From JBFWNZ01 sp050250795 (lineage in GTDB: Bacteria > Pseudomonadota > Alphaproteobacteria > UBA8366): a stretch of DNA of 18,259 nt. The notes beneath the pieces are model-generated. The model was not told the DNA's origin, ran no database searches, and saw only the letters and a list, made by a program, of their open reading frames with translations. The position numbers and the translations under genes were made by a program. The DNA is taken from positions 1-18,259 of the forward strand of contig JBFWNZ010000034.1 of the NCBI GenBank assembly GCA_050250795.1, written 5' to 3'. Position 1 is the first letter of the stretch. Each line of letters begins with the position of its first letter. Below, piece after piece: positions 8,220-15,808 of the stretch.

Positions 8220-8816
8220 TCAGTACAGGTTCTGCGCCGAGACCATGGCAAAGAGCATCGGCACCGACAGCATGGTGTTGGTGCGCGAGAACAGCATCGC
8301 CGTCCGCGCGGACTTCGCCTTCTCCTCGGGGCTCGCTTCGACCAGCCCAAGCGCCCGCTGCTGGTTCGGCCAGATCACGAACCACACGTTGAACCACATG
8401 ATCGTGCCCAGCCACATGCCGATTCCGATCATCGTATGCTTCGCCACGCCGTCGCTCAGGCCGATCATGATGGCATCGACCAGATAGCCGTTCATGGTCG
8501 CCAGGATCAGACCGGTGACGATGGTGGACATGGCCGCCCAGCGGAACCAGAACAGTGCCGCCGGCGCGATGACCTTCCCGATCGCCGGTTTCTGTTCGTC
8601 CGGTATCTTCGGCATGCTGGGAATCTGGACGAAGTTGAAATACCACAGGATTCCGATCCACATCACACCGCTGAGCACATGCAGCCAACGAAAGAAGAAG
8701 GCCCAGAACGCATGGTCCAGCATGTTGCCCTGACCCAGATAGATCAGGATAAGCAGCACGGCCAGAACGGCGCCGGCGATTACCGTGTTTCGCAAGTTCG
8801 TAAGTATCGCTGCCAT
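8220..8816 (-). CDS. PuuD/Urate_ox_N-like integral membrane protein
   Basis: Integral membrane protein of 198 residues with about five hydrophobic helices: roughly 11-28, 38-62, 86-106, 126-149 and 179-195. The segments FRWLHVLSGVMWIG (42-55), APAALFWFRWAAMSTIVTG (84-102) and MWFNVWFVIWPNQQRAL (140-156) match what I know of the membrane half of PuuD, a cytochrome-c-linked urate oxidase (Urate_ox_N family). His46 and His127 lie at membrane edges and may be haem or metal ligands. Unlike PuuD it is short and has no C-terminal cytochrome c domain or CxxCH motif. No purine-catabolism gene is nearby, so urate oxidation is doubtful; a haem-binding redox role is only an inference. A strong GGGGAGGTGGAG ribosome site precedes the ATG. 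It is divergent from the next gene. Confidence 0.75.
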   Translation of the reverse strand: MAAILTNLRNTVIAGAVLAVLLILIYLGQGNMLDHAFWAFFFRWLHVLSGVMWIGILWYFNFVQIPSMPKIPDEQKPAIGKVIAPAALFWFRWAAMSTIVTGLILATMNGYLVDAIMIGLSDGVAKHTMIGIGMWLGTIMWFNVWFVIWPNQQRALGLVEASPEEKAKSARTAMLFSRTNTMLSVPMLFAMVSAQNLY

Positions 8817-8875
8817 TTTTCTCCACCTCCCCTCGGAAATATTGCCGAGAGCATAGCAATCGGCTCGTAGAGTTG

Positions 8876-8883
8876 ACTATAAG
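8876..8883. promoter_or_regulatory. Overlapping divergent -10-like elements
   Basis: The 97-nt gap between two divergent genes contains TATAAG (8878-8883, plus) and TATAGT (8876-8881, minus), both 5/6 matches to TATAAT. No convincing -35 hexamer is found at 16-18 nt for either, so these are tentative promoter cores, placed plausibly 31 nt and 60 nt from the respective start codons. Confidence 0.3.
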
Positions 8884-8913
8884 CGATGAAATGATCGCGC
8901 GATATTCCAGTTC

Positions 8914-9765
8914 ATGACCGGAACGGGCCCGCTTTCCTACTGCGCGTCGGAATTGCACCGCCACGATCCGGAGCGCTTCCTGATCGCGCTGCTTGCACCG
9001 GCTGCGAGGCGAGAGGATCTGTTTGCGCTTTACGCCTTCAATCTGGAAGTCGCCAAGACGGCGGAAGTGGTGAGCGAACCCGTCCTTGGGCAGATTCGCC
9101 TTCAGTGGTGGCGCGAATCGCTCGACGGCATCTATGCAGGCACCCCGAGGCGGCATTATGTGGTCGAGCCGCTGGCACGGGCGATCGCGCATGCGGGGAT
9201 CGAGCGCTGCCATTTCGAAGGTCTGATCGACGCGCGAGACTTCCAGGACCTTGGCGATACTCCGCCGGCGGACCTTGCCGCCCTCGAAACCTATGCCGCT
9301 GCAACGGGCGGAGATATCGTGTCGCTCGCGCTCATGCTTCTCAGTGTCCGCGATCCCGACGCACTGGCCATCGGAAGGACGGCAGGCACGGCCTATGCAC
9401 TGACCGGGCTGCTCCGGGCCCTGCCGTTTCTGCTGCAACGCGGCCGCCGGATTCTCCCTGCCGATCTGATGGCACGACACGGGATTGCGGATGCGGCACT
9501 CGGTTCGCGGCAGGCTTCGCAAGCGCTTCGCCCGGCGGTGGCCGAAATCGCCGCCCTTGCAGAGGCACATGCCGCACAAGCGCGACGCTTCGCAGCGCAA
9601 ATCCCGCGCGCCCAGCGCTCACCGATGCTGCATGCGACGCTGGCGGCGATGCATCTGCGTCGATTACGCCGATATGACTATGACGTGTTCCGGCCGGAAA
9701 TCGCCGAAGCCCCGCGATTCCGGGCTGTCGGCCTGTTGCGCCACAGCCTGAGCGGCTGGGTTTAG
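8914..9765 (+). CDS. Squalene/phytoene synthase-fold protein, NDUFAF6-like
   Basis: Protein of 283 residues with the all-helical trans-isoprenyl-diphosphate synthase (squalene/phytoene synthase) fold, judged by RREDLFALYAFNLEVAKTAE (32-51), QIRLQWWRESLDGI (60-73) and LETYAAATGGDI (124-135). The two Asp-rich Mg-diphosphate motifs of real synthases are missing. The first (a DDxxD-like site) reads EVAKTAEVVSE (45-55), and the second (RDVxED in CrtB) reads RALPFLLQ (168-175). The stretch LRALPF..RGRRILPADLMARHG closely resembles what I recall of human NDUFAF6, a complex I assembly factor of this fold. I therefore infer a non-enzymatic assembly role rather than terpenoid synthesis. No clear Shine-Dalgarno precedes ATG 8914. 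The stop overlaps the opposite-strand TerB-like stop by 4 bp. Confidence 0.85.
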   Translation: MTGTGPLSYCASELHRHDPERFLIALLAPAARREDLFALYAFNLEVAKTAEVVSEPVLGQIRLQWWRESLDGIYAGTPRRHYVVEPLARAIAHAGIERCHFEGLIDARDFQDLGDTPPADLAALETYAAATGGDIVSLALMLLSVRDPDALAIGRTAGTAYALTGLLRALPFLLQRGRRILPADLMARHGIADAALGSRQASQALRPAVAEIAALAEAHAAQARRFAAQIPRAQRSPMLHATLAAMHLRRLRRYDYDVFRPEIAEAPRFRAVGLLRHSLSGWV

Positions 9766-10205
9766 AAACAAGACGTGGCGTCGGCTTCCGGAAGCCCCAA
9801 TGCCCGGCATATCTCTTTCAGTCTGCCGCATTCCGCATCGGAGAACATTCCATCCGCATGCGCGACGGCAACGCCGATCCGCAGCAGCAGGGTTGCCTGC
9901 GCCGTTGCTTTCGCGAAGGGAACGATCGCCTCGAAGACGGTCTCCCGCGCGGCCGCTTCATCCTCGCCCAGTTCGCTTGCCAGTTCGTTGAACAGATCGA
10001 CCGCATCATGCGGATCGTAAATTCGCAGGGTTTCTATGGTTTCCAGAATGGCATCCAACCGGCTTCGCTCCGAAAAGCTGACCTTGCCGTCGGCCATCGC
10101 AACATAGGCTGCAACCGCCATCGCCGCTTCCAGAAACGGCTTGTTCCTGTGCTTGGTCAGCTCTTCGCGAATTGCTGACACGATGCTGCGGACGACGTCG
10201 GACAT
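9762..10205 (-). CDS. TerB-like (tellurite-resistance fold) protein
   Basis: Small, soluble, helical protein of 147 residues. It carries two TerB-type acidic motifs, AMADGKVSFSE (36-46) and AHADGMFSDAE (115-125), each an Asp-Gly loop followed by Glu, as in the metal-binding sites of the TerB/DjlA-N family. This family is broad; most members have no demonstrated role in tellurite resistance, and no other ter genes are present. The ATG lies 7 nt after the trmFO stop, so the two are probably co-transcribed. The TAA stop overlaps the TAG of the convergent squalene-synthase-like gene (shared TTTAG). Function is unknown beyond the fold; metal or protein binding is an inference. Confidence 0.8.
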   Translation of the reverse strand: MSDVVRSIVSAIREELTKHRNKPFLEAAMAVAAYVAMADGKVSFSERSRLDAILETIETLRIYDPHDAVDLFNELASELGEDEAAARETVFEAIVPFAKATAQATLLLRIGVAVAHADGMFSDAECGRLKEICRALGLPEADATSCF

Positions 10206-10212
10206 GGGCTTT

Positions 10213-11568
10213 TCACTCCGCGGCAGCTGCGGCGTCTCGGCCGAGCCAGATATCCAGATCGGTCAAGGCTCTCAGGGTAAAGGCCCGTTTACGGTCCGCA
10301 CCGCGCAGGCGGCGGCGCGGCTCCGTCTCCGGCGGGGGCGGGAACAGGCCGAAATTCACATTCATCGGCTGGAAACTGCCTGCGGTCGCACCGCCGGTGA
10401 TATGACCGAGCAACGCGCCGAGTGCTGTCGTCGCCGGTGGCGGGATCATCTCCCTGCCAAGGCTCTCGGCCGCTGCGAAACGTCCGGCCAGCAATCCCAT
10501 GGCCGCGGATTCCACATAACCCTCGACGCCCGTAACCTGGCCCGCGAAGCGCAGCCACGGCGCGGCCCTGAGACGCAACTGCCCGTCGAGCAGACGCGGA
10601 CTGTCGATAAAGGTATTGCGATGGATACCGCCCAGGCGTGCGAACCGCGCATTTTCCAGCCCTGGGATCATGCGAAAGACCTCGGTCTGGGCGCCGTGCT
10701 TCAGCTTCGTCTGAAAGCCGACCATGTTGTAGAGGGTACCCAGCGCATTGTCCTGCCGAAGCTGCACGACGGCATATGGCCGGCGGCCGGTGCGCGGATC
10801 GGTCAGGCCTACCGGCTTCATCGGACCGAACCGAAGCGTGTCGGGCCCCCGTTCCACCATGACCTCCACCGGAAGACACCCTTCGAAATAAGGCGTGTCC
10901 CGTTCCCAATCCTTGAACGCCGTCTTTTCCCCGACGAGCATTGCATTGAGGAATCGTTCGTACTGCACGGCGTCGAGGGGACAGTTGATATAATCGCCGC
11001 TGTCGCCCTTGTCGTAACGCGACTGCATCCAGGCCACGGACATGTCGATGCTGTCGCGATAGACGATTGGCGCAATCGCGTCGAAGAAGGCGAGGGAGTC
11101 CGCCCCCGTCAGCGATTGCAACGCGGCTGCCAGTGCCGGCGAGGTCAGGGGACCGGTCGCCACCACGGTCGAGCCCCATGCCTCGGGCGGCAGGCCTGCG
11201 ACCTCGCCACGTTCGATCGACACCATCGGATGCTGTGCGAGCGCCTCCGTAACCGCAGCGCTGAACCCGTCCCGATCGACGGCAAGCGCACCGCCCGCCG
11301 GCACCCGATGGCCGTCCGCCGCTGTGAGGATCAGCGACCCGCACCGCCGCATCTCTTCATGCAGCAGGCCGACGGCGTTCTGCGCCGCGTCGTCCGAGCG
11401 GAACGAGTTCGAGCAGACAAGTTCGGCCAGCCCATCGGTACGATGCGCCTCCGTGCCCCTGCTTGGCCGCATCTCGTGGAGTACGACGGGCACTCCGGCC
11501 TGCACGATCTGCCAAGCGGCCTCGCTGCCCGCCAGTCCCCCGCCGACGACATGGATCGGTGCCGCCAT
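10213..11568 (-). CDS. trmFO: tRNA (uracil-5-)-methyltransferase TrmFO
   Basis: Folate- and FAD-dependent enzyme that makes 5-methyluridine at position 54 of the tRNA T-loop using methylene-THF. The 451-residue product starts with the Rossmann FAD motif VVGGGLAGSE (7-16). The conserved LVCSNSFR has Cys52, and YFEGCLPVEV has Cys231; these correspond to the two functionally important cysteines of the B. subtilis enzyme. GFQTKLKHGAQ, RNTFIDSP and QVTGVEGYVESAAMG are further hallmarks of the family. The frame is open upstream to 11793, but ATG 11568 is preceded by GGGAGG and begins exactly at the FAD fold, so it is the true start. The TerB-like gene follows after 7 nt. The C-terminus ends in an Ala-rich tail. 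Confidence 0.96.
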   Translation of the reverse strand: MAAPIHVVGGGLAGSEAAWQIVQAGVPVVLHEMRPSRGTEAHRTDGLAELVCSNSFRSDDAAQNAVGLLHEEMRRCGSLILTAADGHRVPAGGALAVDRDGFSAAVTEALAQHPMVSIERGEVAGLPPEAWGSTVVATGPLTSPALAAALQSLTGADSLAFFDAIAPIVYRDSIDMSVAWMQSRYDKGDSGDYINCPLDAVQYERFLNAMLVGEKTAFKDWERDTPYFEGCLPVEVMVERGPDTLRFGPMKPVGLTDPRTGRRPYAVVQLRQDNALGTLYNMVGFQTKLKHGAQTEVFRMIPGLENARFARLGGIHRNTFIDSPRLLDGQLRLRAAPWLRFAGQVTGVEGYVESAAMGLLAGRFAAAESLGREMIPPPATTALGALLGHITGGATAGSFQPMNVNFGLFPPPPETEPRRRLRGADRKRAFTLRALTDLDIWLGRDAAAAAE

Positions 11569-11761
11569 CTCAAGACCTCCCGCCAGCCGTCGCTCTCCCT
11601 CGACAGCCGATGCCGAGGGTTGCGCGACTTGCAACGATAGGGGAACACGCTTCGAGGCGGCAAGTTTCCCGGCCGATCTGTCTTCTCCAGCCGCTTCCGG
11701 ATAGCATTGCGAACCTGCCTCGACCTGCCCTCGAACAGCCGAACGAACAAGGAGAACGACG
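11569..11761. other. Divergent intergenic region trmFO / dehydrogenase
   Basis: This 193-nt spacer must hold promoters for two divergent genes. I see no sigma-70 hexamer pair I would defend. It contains three close GAAC repeats (11733, 11741 and 11745) and a ribosome site AAGGAGA just before the plus-strand ATG. The GAAC spacings do not fit the LexA rule. Confidence 0.5.
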
Positions 11762-12655
11762 ATGCGGATCGGTTTTATCGGTCTCGGTGCCATGGGCTAT
11801 CCCATGGCGAAGCGCCTGCTCGACGCCGGACACGAACTGACGGTGATGAACCGCAGTCCGGCCAAGGCCGAGGCTTTCGAGAAGATGGGCGCGCGACGGG
11901 CGGCAACGCCGGCCGAGGTCGCAGAGAACTGCGACATTCTCTTTACCTGCCTGCTGATGCCGGACCATGTGGAAGCAGCCTATCTCGGGCCGGACGGCGC
12001 ATTGTCGGCCGGGCGTCCGGACCACATCTTCTGCGACACCAGCACCGTCGATCCGGTCCGAACGCGCAAGATCGCCGCGCCGATCGAGGCCAAGGGCATT
12101 CCCTATTTCGATGCCCCGATCAGCGGCGGGCCGGGCGGAGCGGCAAAAGGAACGCTCAGCGTGATGGTCGGCGGGCCCGAAGCCGCCTTCGAGCGGTTGC
12201 GCAACGCGCTTCTGGCCTTCGCCGATCCGGAGAAGATATTCCATCTCGGCCCGACCGGTGCCGGCAGCACGGTGAAGATCTGCAACCAGATGATCGTCGG
12301 CGTCACGCACGCCCTGCTGGCAGAGGTGTTCGTGCTGGGTCAGAAGGCGGGAATCGGCCCCAAGACCCTCTACAAGGTCCTGAATGCGAGTTCGGGGCGC
12401 AGCAACGTGCTGGGCCGCATTTATCCGATCATCGAGCCGCGCGACTTCACCCCGCGCTTCGTGCTGGACGGGACGATCAAGGACCTGGAGTGCGGCATAA
12501 GCACCGGCAAGGCTCTCGGCGTGCGCACCCTGATGGCGGCGACGGCGCAGCAGATGTTCATGGAGGCGAGCGGCCTCGGCCACGGCATGGACGACACTGC
12601 GGCGATCATGCTGCCGATGGAAAAGATCGCCGGCGTCGAGGTGCGCGAGGACTGA
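11762..12655 (+). CDS. Beta-hydroxyacid dehydrogenase (HIBADH family)
   Basis: NAD(P)-dependent oxidoreductase of the 3-hydroxyisobutyrate dehydrogenase / tartronate semialdehyde reductase family, 297 residues. It opens with the Rossmann motif GFIGLGAMGYPMAKRL (4-19). The substrate-binding loop is FDAPISGGPGGAAKGTL (116-132), and the catalytic Lys172 lies in GAGSTVKICNQM. The C-terminal helical domain contains KDLECGISTGKALGV. The ATG has an ideal AAGGAG site. The true substrate cannot be read from sequence alone: 3-hydroxyisobutyrate, tartronate semialdehyde, L-threonate-type acids or succinic semialdehyde are all handled by close relatives. Neighbours do not help, as it stands alone between trmFO and uvrA. 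Its stop is 4 nt from the convergent uvrA stop. Confidence 0.92.
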   Translation: MRIGFIGLGAMGYPMAKRLLDAGHELTVMNRSPAKAEAFEKMGARRAATPAEVAENCDILFTCLLMPDHVEAAYLGPDGALSAGRPDHIFCDTSTVDPVRTRKIAAPIEAKGIPYFDAPISGGPGGAAKGTLSVMVGGPEAAFERLRNALLAFADPEKIFHLGPTGAGSTVKICNQMIVGVTHALLAEVFVLGQKAGIGPKTLYKVLNASSGRSNVLGRIYPIIEPRDFTPRFVLDGTIKDLECGISTGKALGVRTLMAATAQQMFMEASGLGHGMDDTAAIMLPMEKIAGVEVRED

Positions 12656-12659
12656 CCCG

Positions 12660-15518
12660 TCAGGCCCGCTTGCGGGCGGCTTGGGCGGCGGCCGCCCCGA
12701 GATAGGGCAGAAGGGCCCGACCGGTATGGCTCTCGGGCGTCGCCGCGATGTCCTCGGGCGTGCCCGTCGCCACGACCTGTCCGCCGCCGGTGCCGCCCTC
12801 GGGGCCGATATCGATCACATGATCGGCGGTCTTCACCACCTCCATGTTGTGCTCGATCACCAGTACGGTATTGCCTTGCTCGACCAGCGCCTGGAGCACC
12901 TCCAGAAGCTTGCGGACATCCTCGAAGTGGAGACCGGTGGTGGGCTCGTCCAGGATGTAGAGCGTGCGGCCGGTCGCCTTGCGCGCCAGTTCCTTGGCCA
13001 GTTTCACCCGCTGCGCCTCGCCCCCGGAAAGGGTCGTGGCGGGCTGGCCGATCTTGATGTAGCCGAGCCCCACCTCGCGCAAGGTCAGCAGCTTGTCGCG
13101 GATCGACGGCACCGCCTTGAAGAATTCTGCCCCGTCCTCGACCGTCATCTCCAGAACGTCGGCGATGGACTGCTCGCGATAGGTCACTTCAAGGGTTTCG
13201 CGGTTGTAGCGCTTGCCCTTGCAGACGTCGCACTGGACATAGACATCCGGCAGAAAATGCATCTCGATCTTGATGACGCCGTCGCCCTGGCACGCCTCGC
13301 ACCGGCCGCCCTTCACATTGAACGAGAACCGGCCGGGCGCGTAGCCGCGGGCGCGCGCTTCCGGCAGGCCCGCGAACCAGTCGCGGATCGGCGTGAAGGC
13401 ACCGGTATAGGTGGCCGGGTTCGAGCGCGGGGTGCGCCCGATGGGCGACTGATCGATGTCGATGACCTTATCGAGAAATTGCAGCCCGGTGATGGAATCG
13501 TGTTCGCCGGGATGCGTGCGCGCGCCGTTCAGGCGGCGGGCGAGGGCCTGATATAGCGTTTCGATCACAAGGCTCGACTTGCCGCTGCCGGAGACCCCGG
13601 TGACGCAGGCGAAGGTCCCAAGCGGAATGTCGACGCTGACATTCCGCAGATTGTTCGCCCGCGCGCCGGCAATGTGCAGGGACTGGGCCTCGTGTCCCGT
13701 CCGGCGGTGCTTCGGCAACGGAATCTGCTTCATGCCGGTCAGGTATTGGCCGGTCAGGCTCTCCGGGTTCTGCATGACCGCTTCGGGCGTGCCTGCTGCG
13801 ACCAGACGGCCGCCATGGGTGCCGGCGCCGGGACCGAGATCGACCAGATGATCGGCCTCGCGCATGGCCTCTTCGTCATGCTCGACAACGATCACGGTGT
13901 TGCCCAGATCGCGCAGCCGCTTCAGCGTCGTCAGCAGCCGCCCGTTGTCGCGCGGATGCAGTCCGATAGAGGGTTCGTCGAGAACATAGAGCACGCCCGT
14001 CAGTCCCGAACCGATCTGCGAGGCGAGGCGGATGCGCTGGCTTTCCCCGCCGGACAAGGTCCCGGAGGAGCGGGATAGCGTCAAGTATTCCAGACCGACA
14101 TTGTTAAGAAAGCCGAGTCGCTCATTGATTTCCTTCAGAATTCTCTGCGCGATCTCATTTTGCTTCTCGGTCAGCCGGGCCGGCAGGCCCGCGAACCAGC
14201 CGGCAGCCTTGAGAATCGACATCTCGGCGACCTCGCCGATATGCAACCCGGCGATCTTCACGGCCAGCGCCTCGGGCTTCAGGCGGAATCCGCCGCAGCT
14301 GCCGCAGGGATGCATGGTCTGGTAACGCCCCAGTTCCTCGCGAACCCAGTTGCTGTCGGTCTCGCGCCAGCGGCGCAGCATGTTCGGCAGCACGCCCTCG
14401 AAGGGCTTCGTCGAGCGATAGCTGCGCAGCCCGTCATCGTATTCCATCGTGACCGGGGTCTCGCCGCTGCCCTCCAGGATGATCTGGCGGGCAGTCTCCG
14501 GCAGATCTCGAAACGGCGTGCGCATCGAGATACCAAGATGCTTGGCGAGGCTGGCCAAGGTCTGTCGGTAATAGGGCGTGCTGCTGCCGGCCCAGGGCGC
14601 AACGGCGCCGTCGGCCAGGCTCTTGGCCGGATCGGGCACCACCAGGTCCGGCGCGAAATGCATCGTCGCACCCAGGCCGTCGCAGGCCGGGCAGGCGCCG
14701 AACGGGTTGTTGAAGGAGAACAGCCGCGGCTCGATCTCGTCGATGGTGAAGCCCGAGACGGGACAGGCGAAGCGGGCCGAGAAGATCGACTGCTCCCCCG
14801 TGTCGGCGTTCTCGGCGAAGGCGATGCCGTCGGCCAGGTCGAGCGCGGTTTCCAGCGAATCCGCAAGCCGGTTCTGCAGGCCGTCGCGCACCACGACGCG
14901 GTCGATCACGACCGCCAGATCGTGCTTGCGCTTCTTGTCCAGGGCCGGCACGGCGTCGATCTCGTACATCTGGCCATCGACCTTCACGCGCTGGAAGCCG
15001 CGTTTCTGGAGATCGCCCAGTTCCTTGCGGTACTCGCCCTTGCGGCCGCGCACGATCGGCGCCAGCAGGAACAGCCGCGTGCCCTCGGGCATCGCCATCA
15101 CGCGGTCGACCATCTGGCTGATCGTCTGGCTCTCGATGGGCAGCCCCGTCGCGGGCGAGTAGGGGACGCCGACGCGCGCGAACAGCAGCCGCATGTAGTC
15201 GTAGATTTCAGTCACCGTGCCGACGGTGGAACGCGGGTTCCGGCTGGTCGTCTTCTGCTCGATGGAGATCGCGGGCGACAGGCCCTCGATGGAATCCACA
15301 TCGGGCTTCTGCATCAGTTCCAGGAACTGGCGTGCATAGGCGGACAGGCTCTCGACATAGCGCCGCTGCCCTTCGGCATAGATGGTGTCGAAGGCCAGCG
15401 ACGACTTGCCGGAACCCGATAGGCCGGTGATGACCACCAGCCGGTCGCGCGGCAGGTCGATGTCGAGATTGCGCAGGTTATGCTCGCGTGCGCCGCGGAC
15501 GCGGATCTGGTCGCTCAT
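12660..15518 (-). CDS. uvrA: Excinuclease ABC subunit UvrA
   Basis: DNA-damage-recognition ATPase of nucleotide excision repair that loads UvrB. The 952-residue protein has both ABC ATPase halves. The first has Walker A GLSGSGKSS (32-40), signature LSGGESQR and Walker B VLYVLDEPSIGLHP. The second has GVSGSGKSS, LSGGEAQR and LYILDEPTTGLHF. The C-terminal zinc module is intact (RCEACQGDG ... QCDVCKGKR). The first zinc module is altered: CPVSG at 252-256 has Ser255 where E. coli has Cys, while Cys276 and Cys279 remain. I chose ATG 15518 because MSDQIRVRGAREHNL is the normal family N-terminus, although the frame is open upstream to 16022; there is no good Shine-Dalgarno. It is divergent from ssb. 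Confidence 0.97.
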   Translation of the reverse strand: MSDQIRVRGAREHNLRNLDIDLPRDRLVVITGLSGSGKSSLAFDTIYAEGQRRYVESLSAYARQFLELMQKPDVDSIEGLSPAISIEQKTTSRNPRSTVGTVTEIYDYMRLLFARVGVPYSPATGLPIESQTISQMVDRVMAMPEGTRLFLLAPIVRGRKGEYRKELGDLQKRGFQRVKVDGQMYEIDAVPALDKKRKHDLAVVIDRVVVRDGLQNRLADSLETALDLADGIAFAENADTGEQSIFSARFACPVSGFTIDEIEPRLFSFNNPFGACPACDGLGATMHFAPDLVVPDPAKSLADGAVAPWAGSSTPYYRQTLASLAKHLGISMRTPFRDLPETARQIILEGSGETPVTMEYDDGLRSYRSTKPFEGVLPNMLRRWRETDSNWVREELGRYQTMHPCGSCGGFRLKPEALAVKIAGLHIGEVAEMSILKAAGWFAGLPARLTEKQNEIAQRILKEINERLGFLNNVGLEYLTLSRSSGTLSGGESQRIRLASQIGSGLTGVLYVLDEPSIGLHPRDNGRLLTTLKRLRDLGNTVIVVEHDEEAMREADHLVDLGPGAGTHGGRLVAAGTPEAVMQNPESLTGQYLTGMKQIPLPKHRRTGHEAQSLHIAGARANNLRNVSVDIPLGTFACVTGVSGSGKSSLVIETLYQALARRLNGARTHPGEHDSITGLQFLDKVIDIDQSPIGRTPRSNPATYTGAFTPIRDWFAGLPEARARGYAPGRFSFNVKGGRCEACQGDGVIKIEMHFLPDVYVQCDVCKGKRYNRETLEVTYREQSIADVLEMTVEDGAEFFKAVPSIRDKLLTLREVGLGYIKIGQPATTLSGGEAQRVKLAKELARKATGRTLYILDEPTTGLHFEDVRKLLEVLQALVEQGNTVLVIEHNMEVVKTADHVIDIGPEGGTGGGQVVATGTPEDIAATPESHTGRALLPYLGAAAAQAARKRA

Positions 15519-15767
15519 GTCCGAAAAATCTGAATGCGAGCCGTATCCCGGCCCCGGACTCCGAATATAGGGGCGGGCACCGGCCTCTGCGACTCCGGAA
15601 ATCGCTCTTTCGCCGCCAGGGCAGCAGTTCCTTCGAAACTCACCGATTCGAGGGCGAATCGCCCGCGGCGACGCGGTGGGGATGTTCGCGCGGCCTCGCG
15701 ATCTCAATGCATTCGGCCGGAAACATAGGCTGGAGCGCAAGGCGGTCGCCGGCAGCAAGCGCAAGGT

Positions 15768-15797
15768 TTGTCGTCGAGGCATCGTTCGACGTAGGAT
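15768..15797 (+). promoter_or_regulatory. Possible ssb promoter
   Basis: TTGTCG (15768-15773) and TAGGAT (15792-15797) are 18 nt apart, each a 4/6 match. A start near 15804 would put the LexA-type site at about +6 to +20, a normal place for repression, and leave a leader of about 31 nt. The call leans on this agreement. Confidence 0.4.
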
Positions 15798-15808
15798 GCC
15801 CGCCGGTC

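Noticed and set aside
8098..9600. Long minus-strand open frame of 500 codons
   Set aside because: It runs antisense through the NDUFAF6-like gene and out of frame through the PuuD-like gene; no domain or ribosome site supports it.
10141..11640. Long plus-strand open frame of 499 codons
   Set aside because: It is the antisense shadow of trmFO and the TerB-like gene; it has no recognisable domain and its composition is that expected of a high-GC shadow frame.
11733..11757. Cluster of GAAC repeats before the beta-hydroxyacid dehydrogenase as a second LexA box
   Set aside because: Start-to-start distances are 4, 8, 9, 12 or 13 nt; none gives the 11-nt period needed for GAAC-N7-GAAC, and one copy falls in the ribosome site.
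11569..11793. N-terminal extension of TrmFO
   Set aside because: The FAD fold starts at MAAPIHVVGGG with a good GGGAGG ribosome site at 11568; the extension shows no family similarity and overlaps the divergent gene's start.
12664..12697. GC hairpins (GCCCGC-TT-GCGGGC and GGGCGGC-G-GCCGCCC) as terminators for the dehydrogenase gene
   Set aside because: They lie inside the Ala/Arg-coding end of uvrA and have no T-run; such inverted repeats are common by chance at this GC content.
14160..15422. Long plus-strand open frame of 420 codons opposite uvrA
   Set aside because: It lies wholly antisense to conserved uvrA sequence and reads as an Arg/Gly/Ala/His-rich shadow product.
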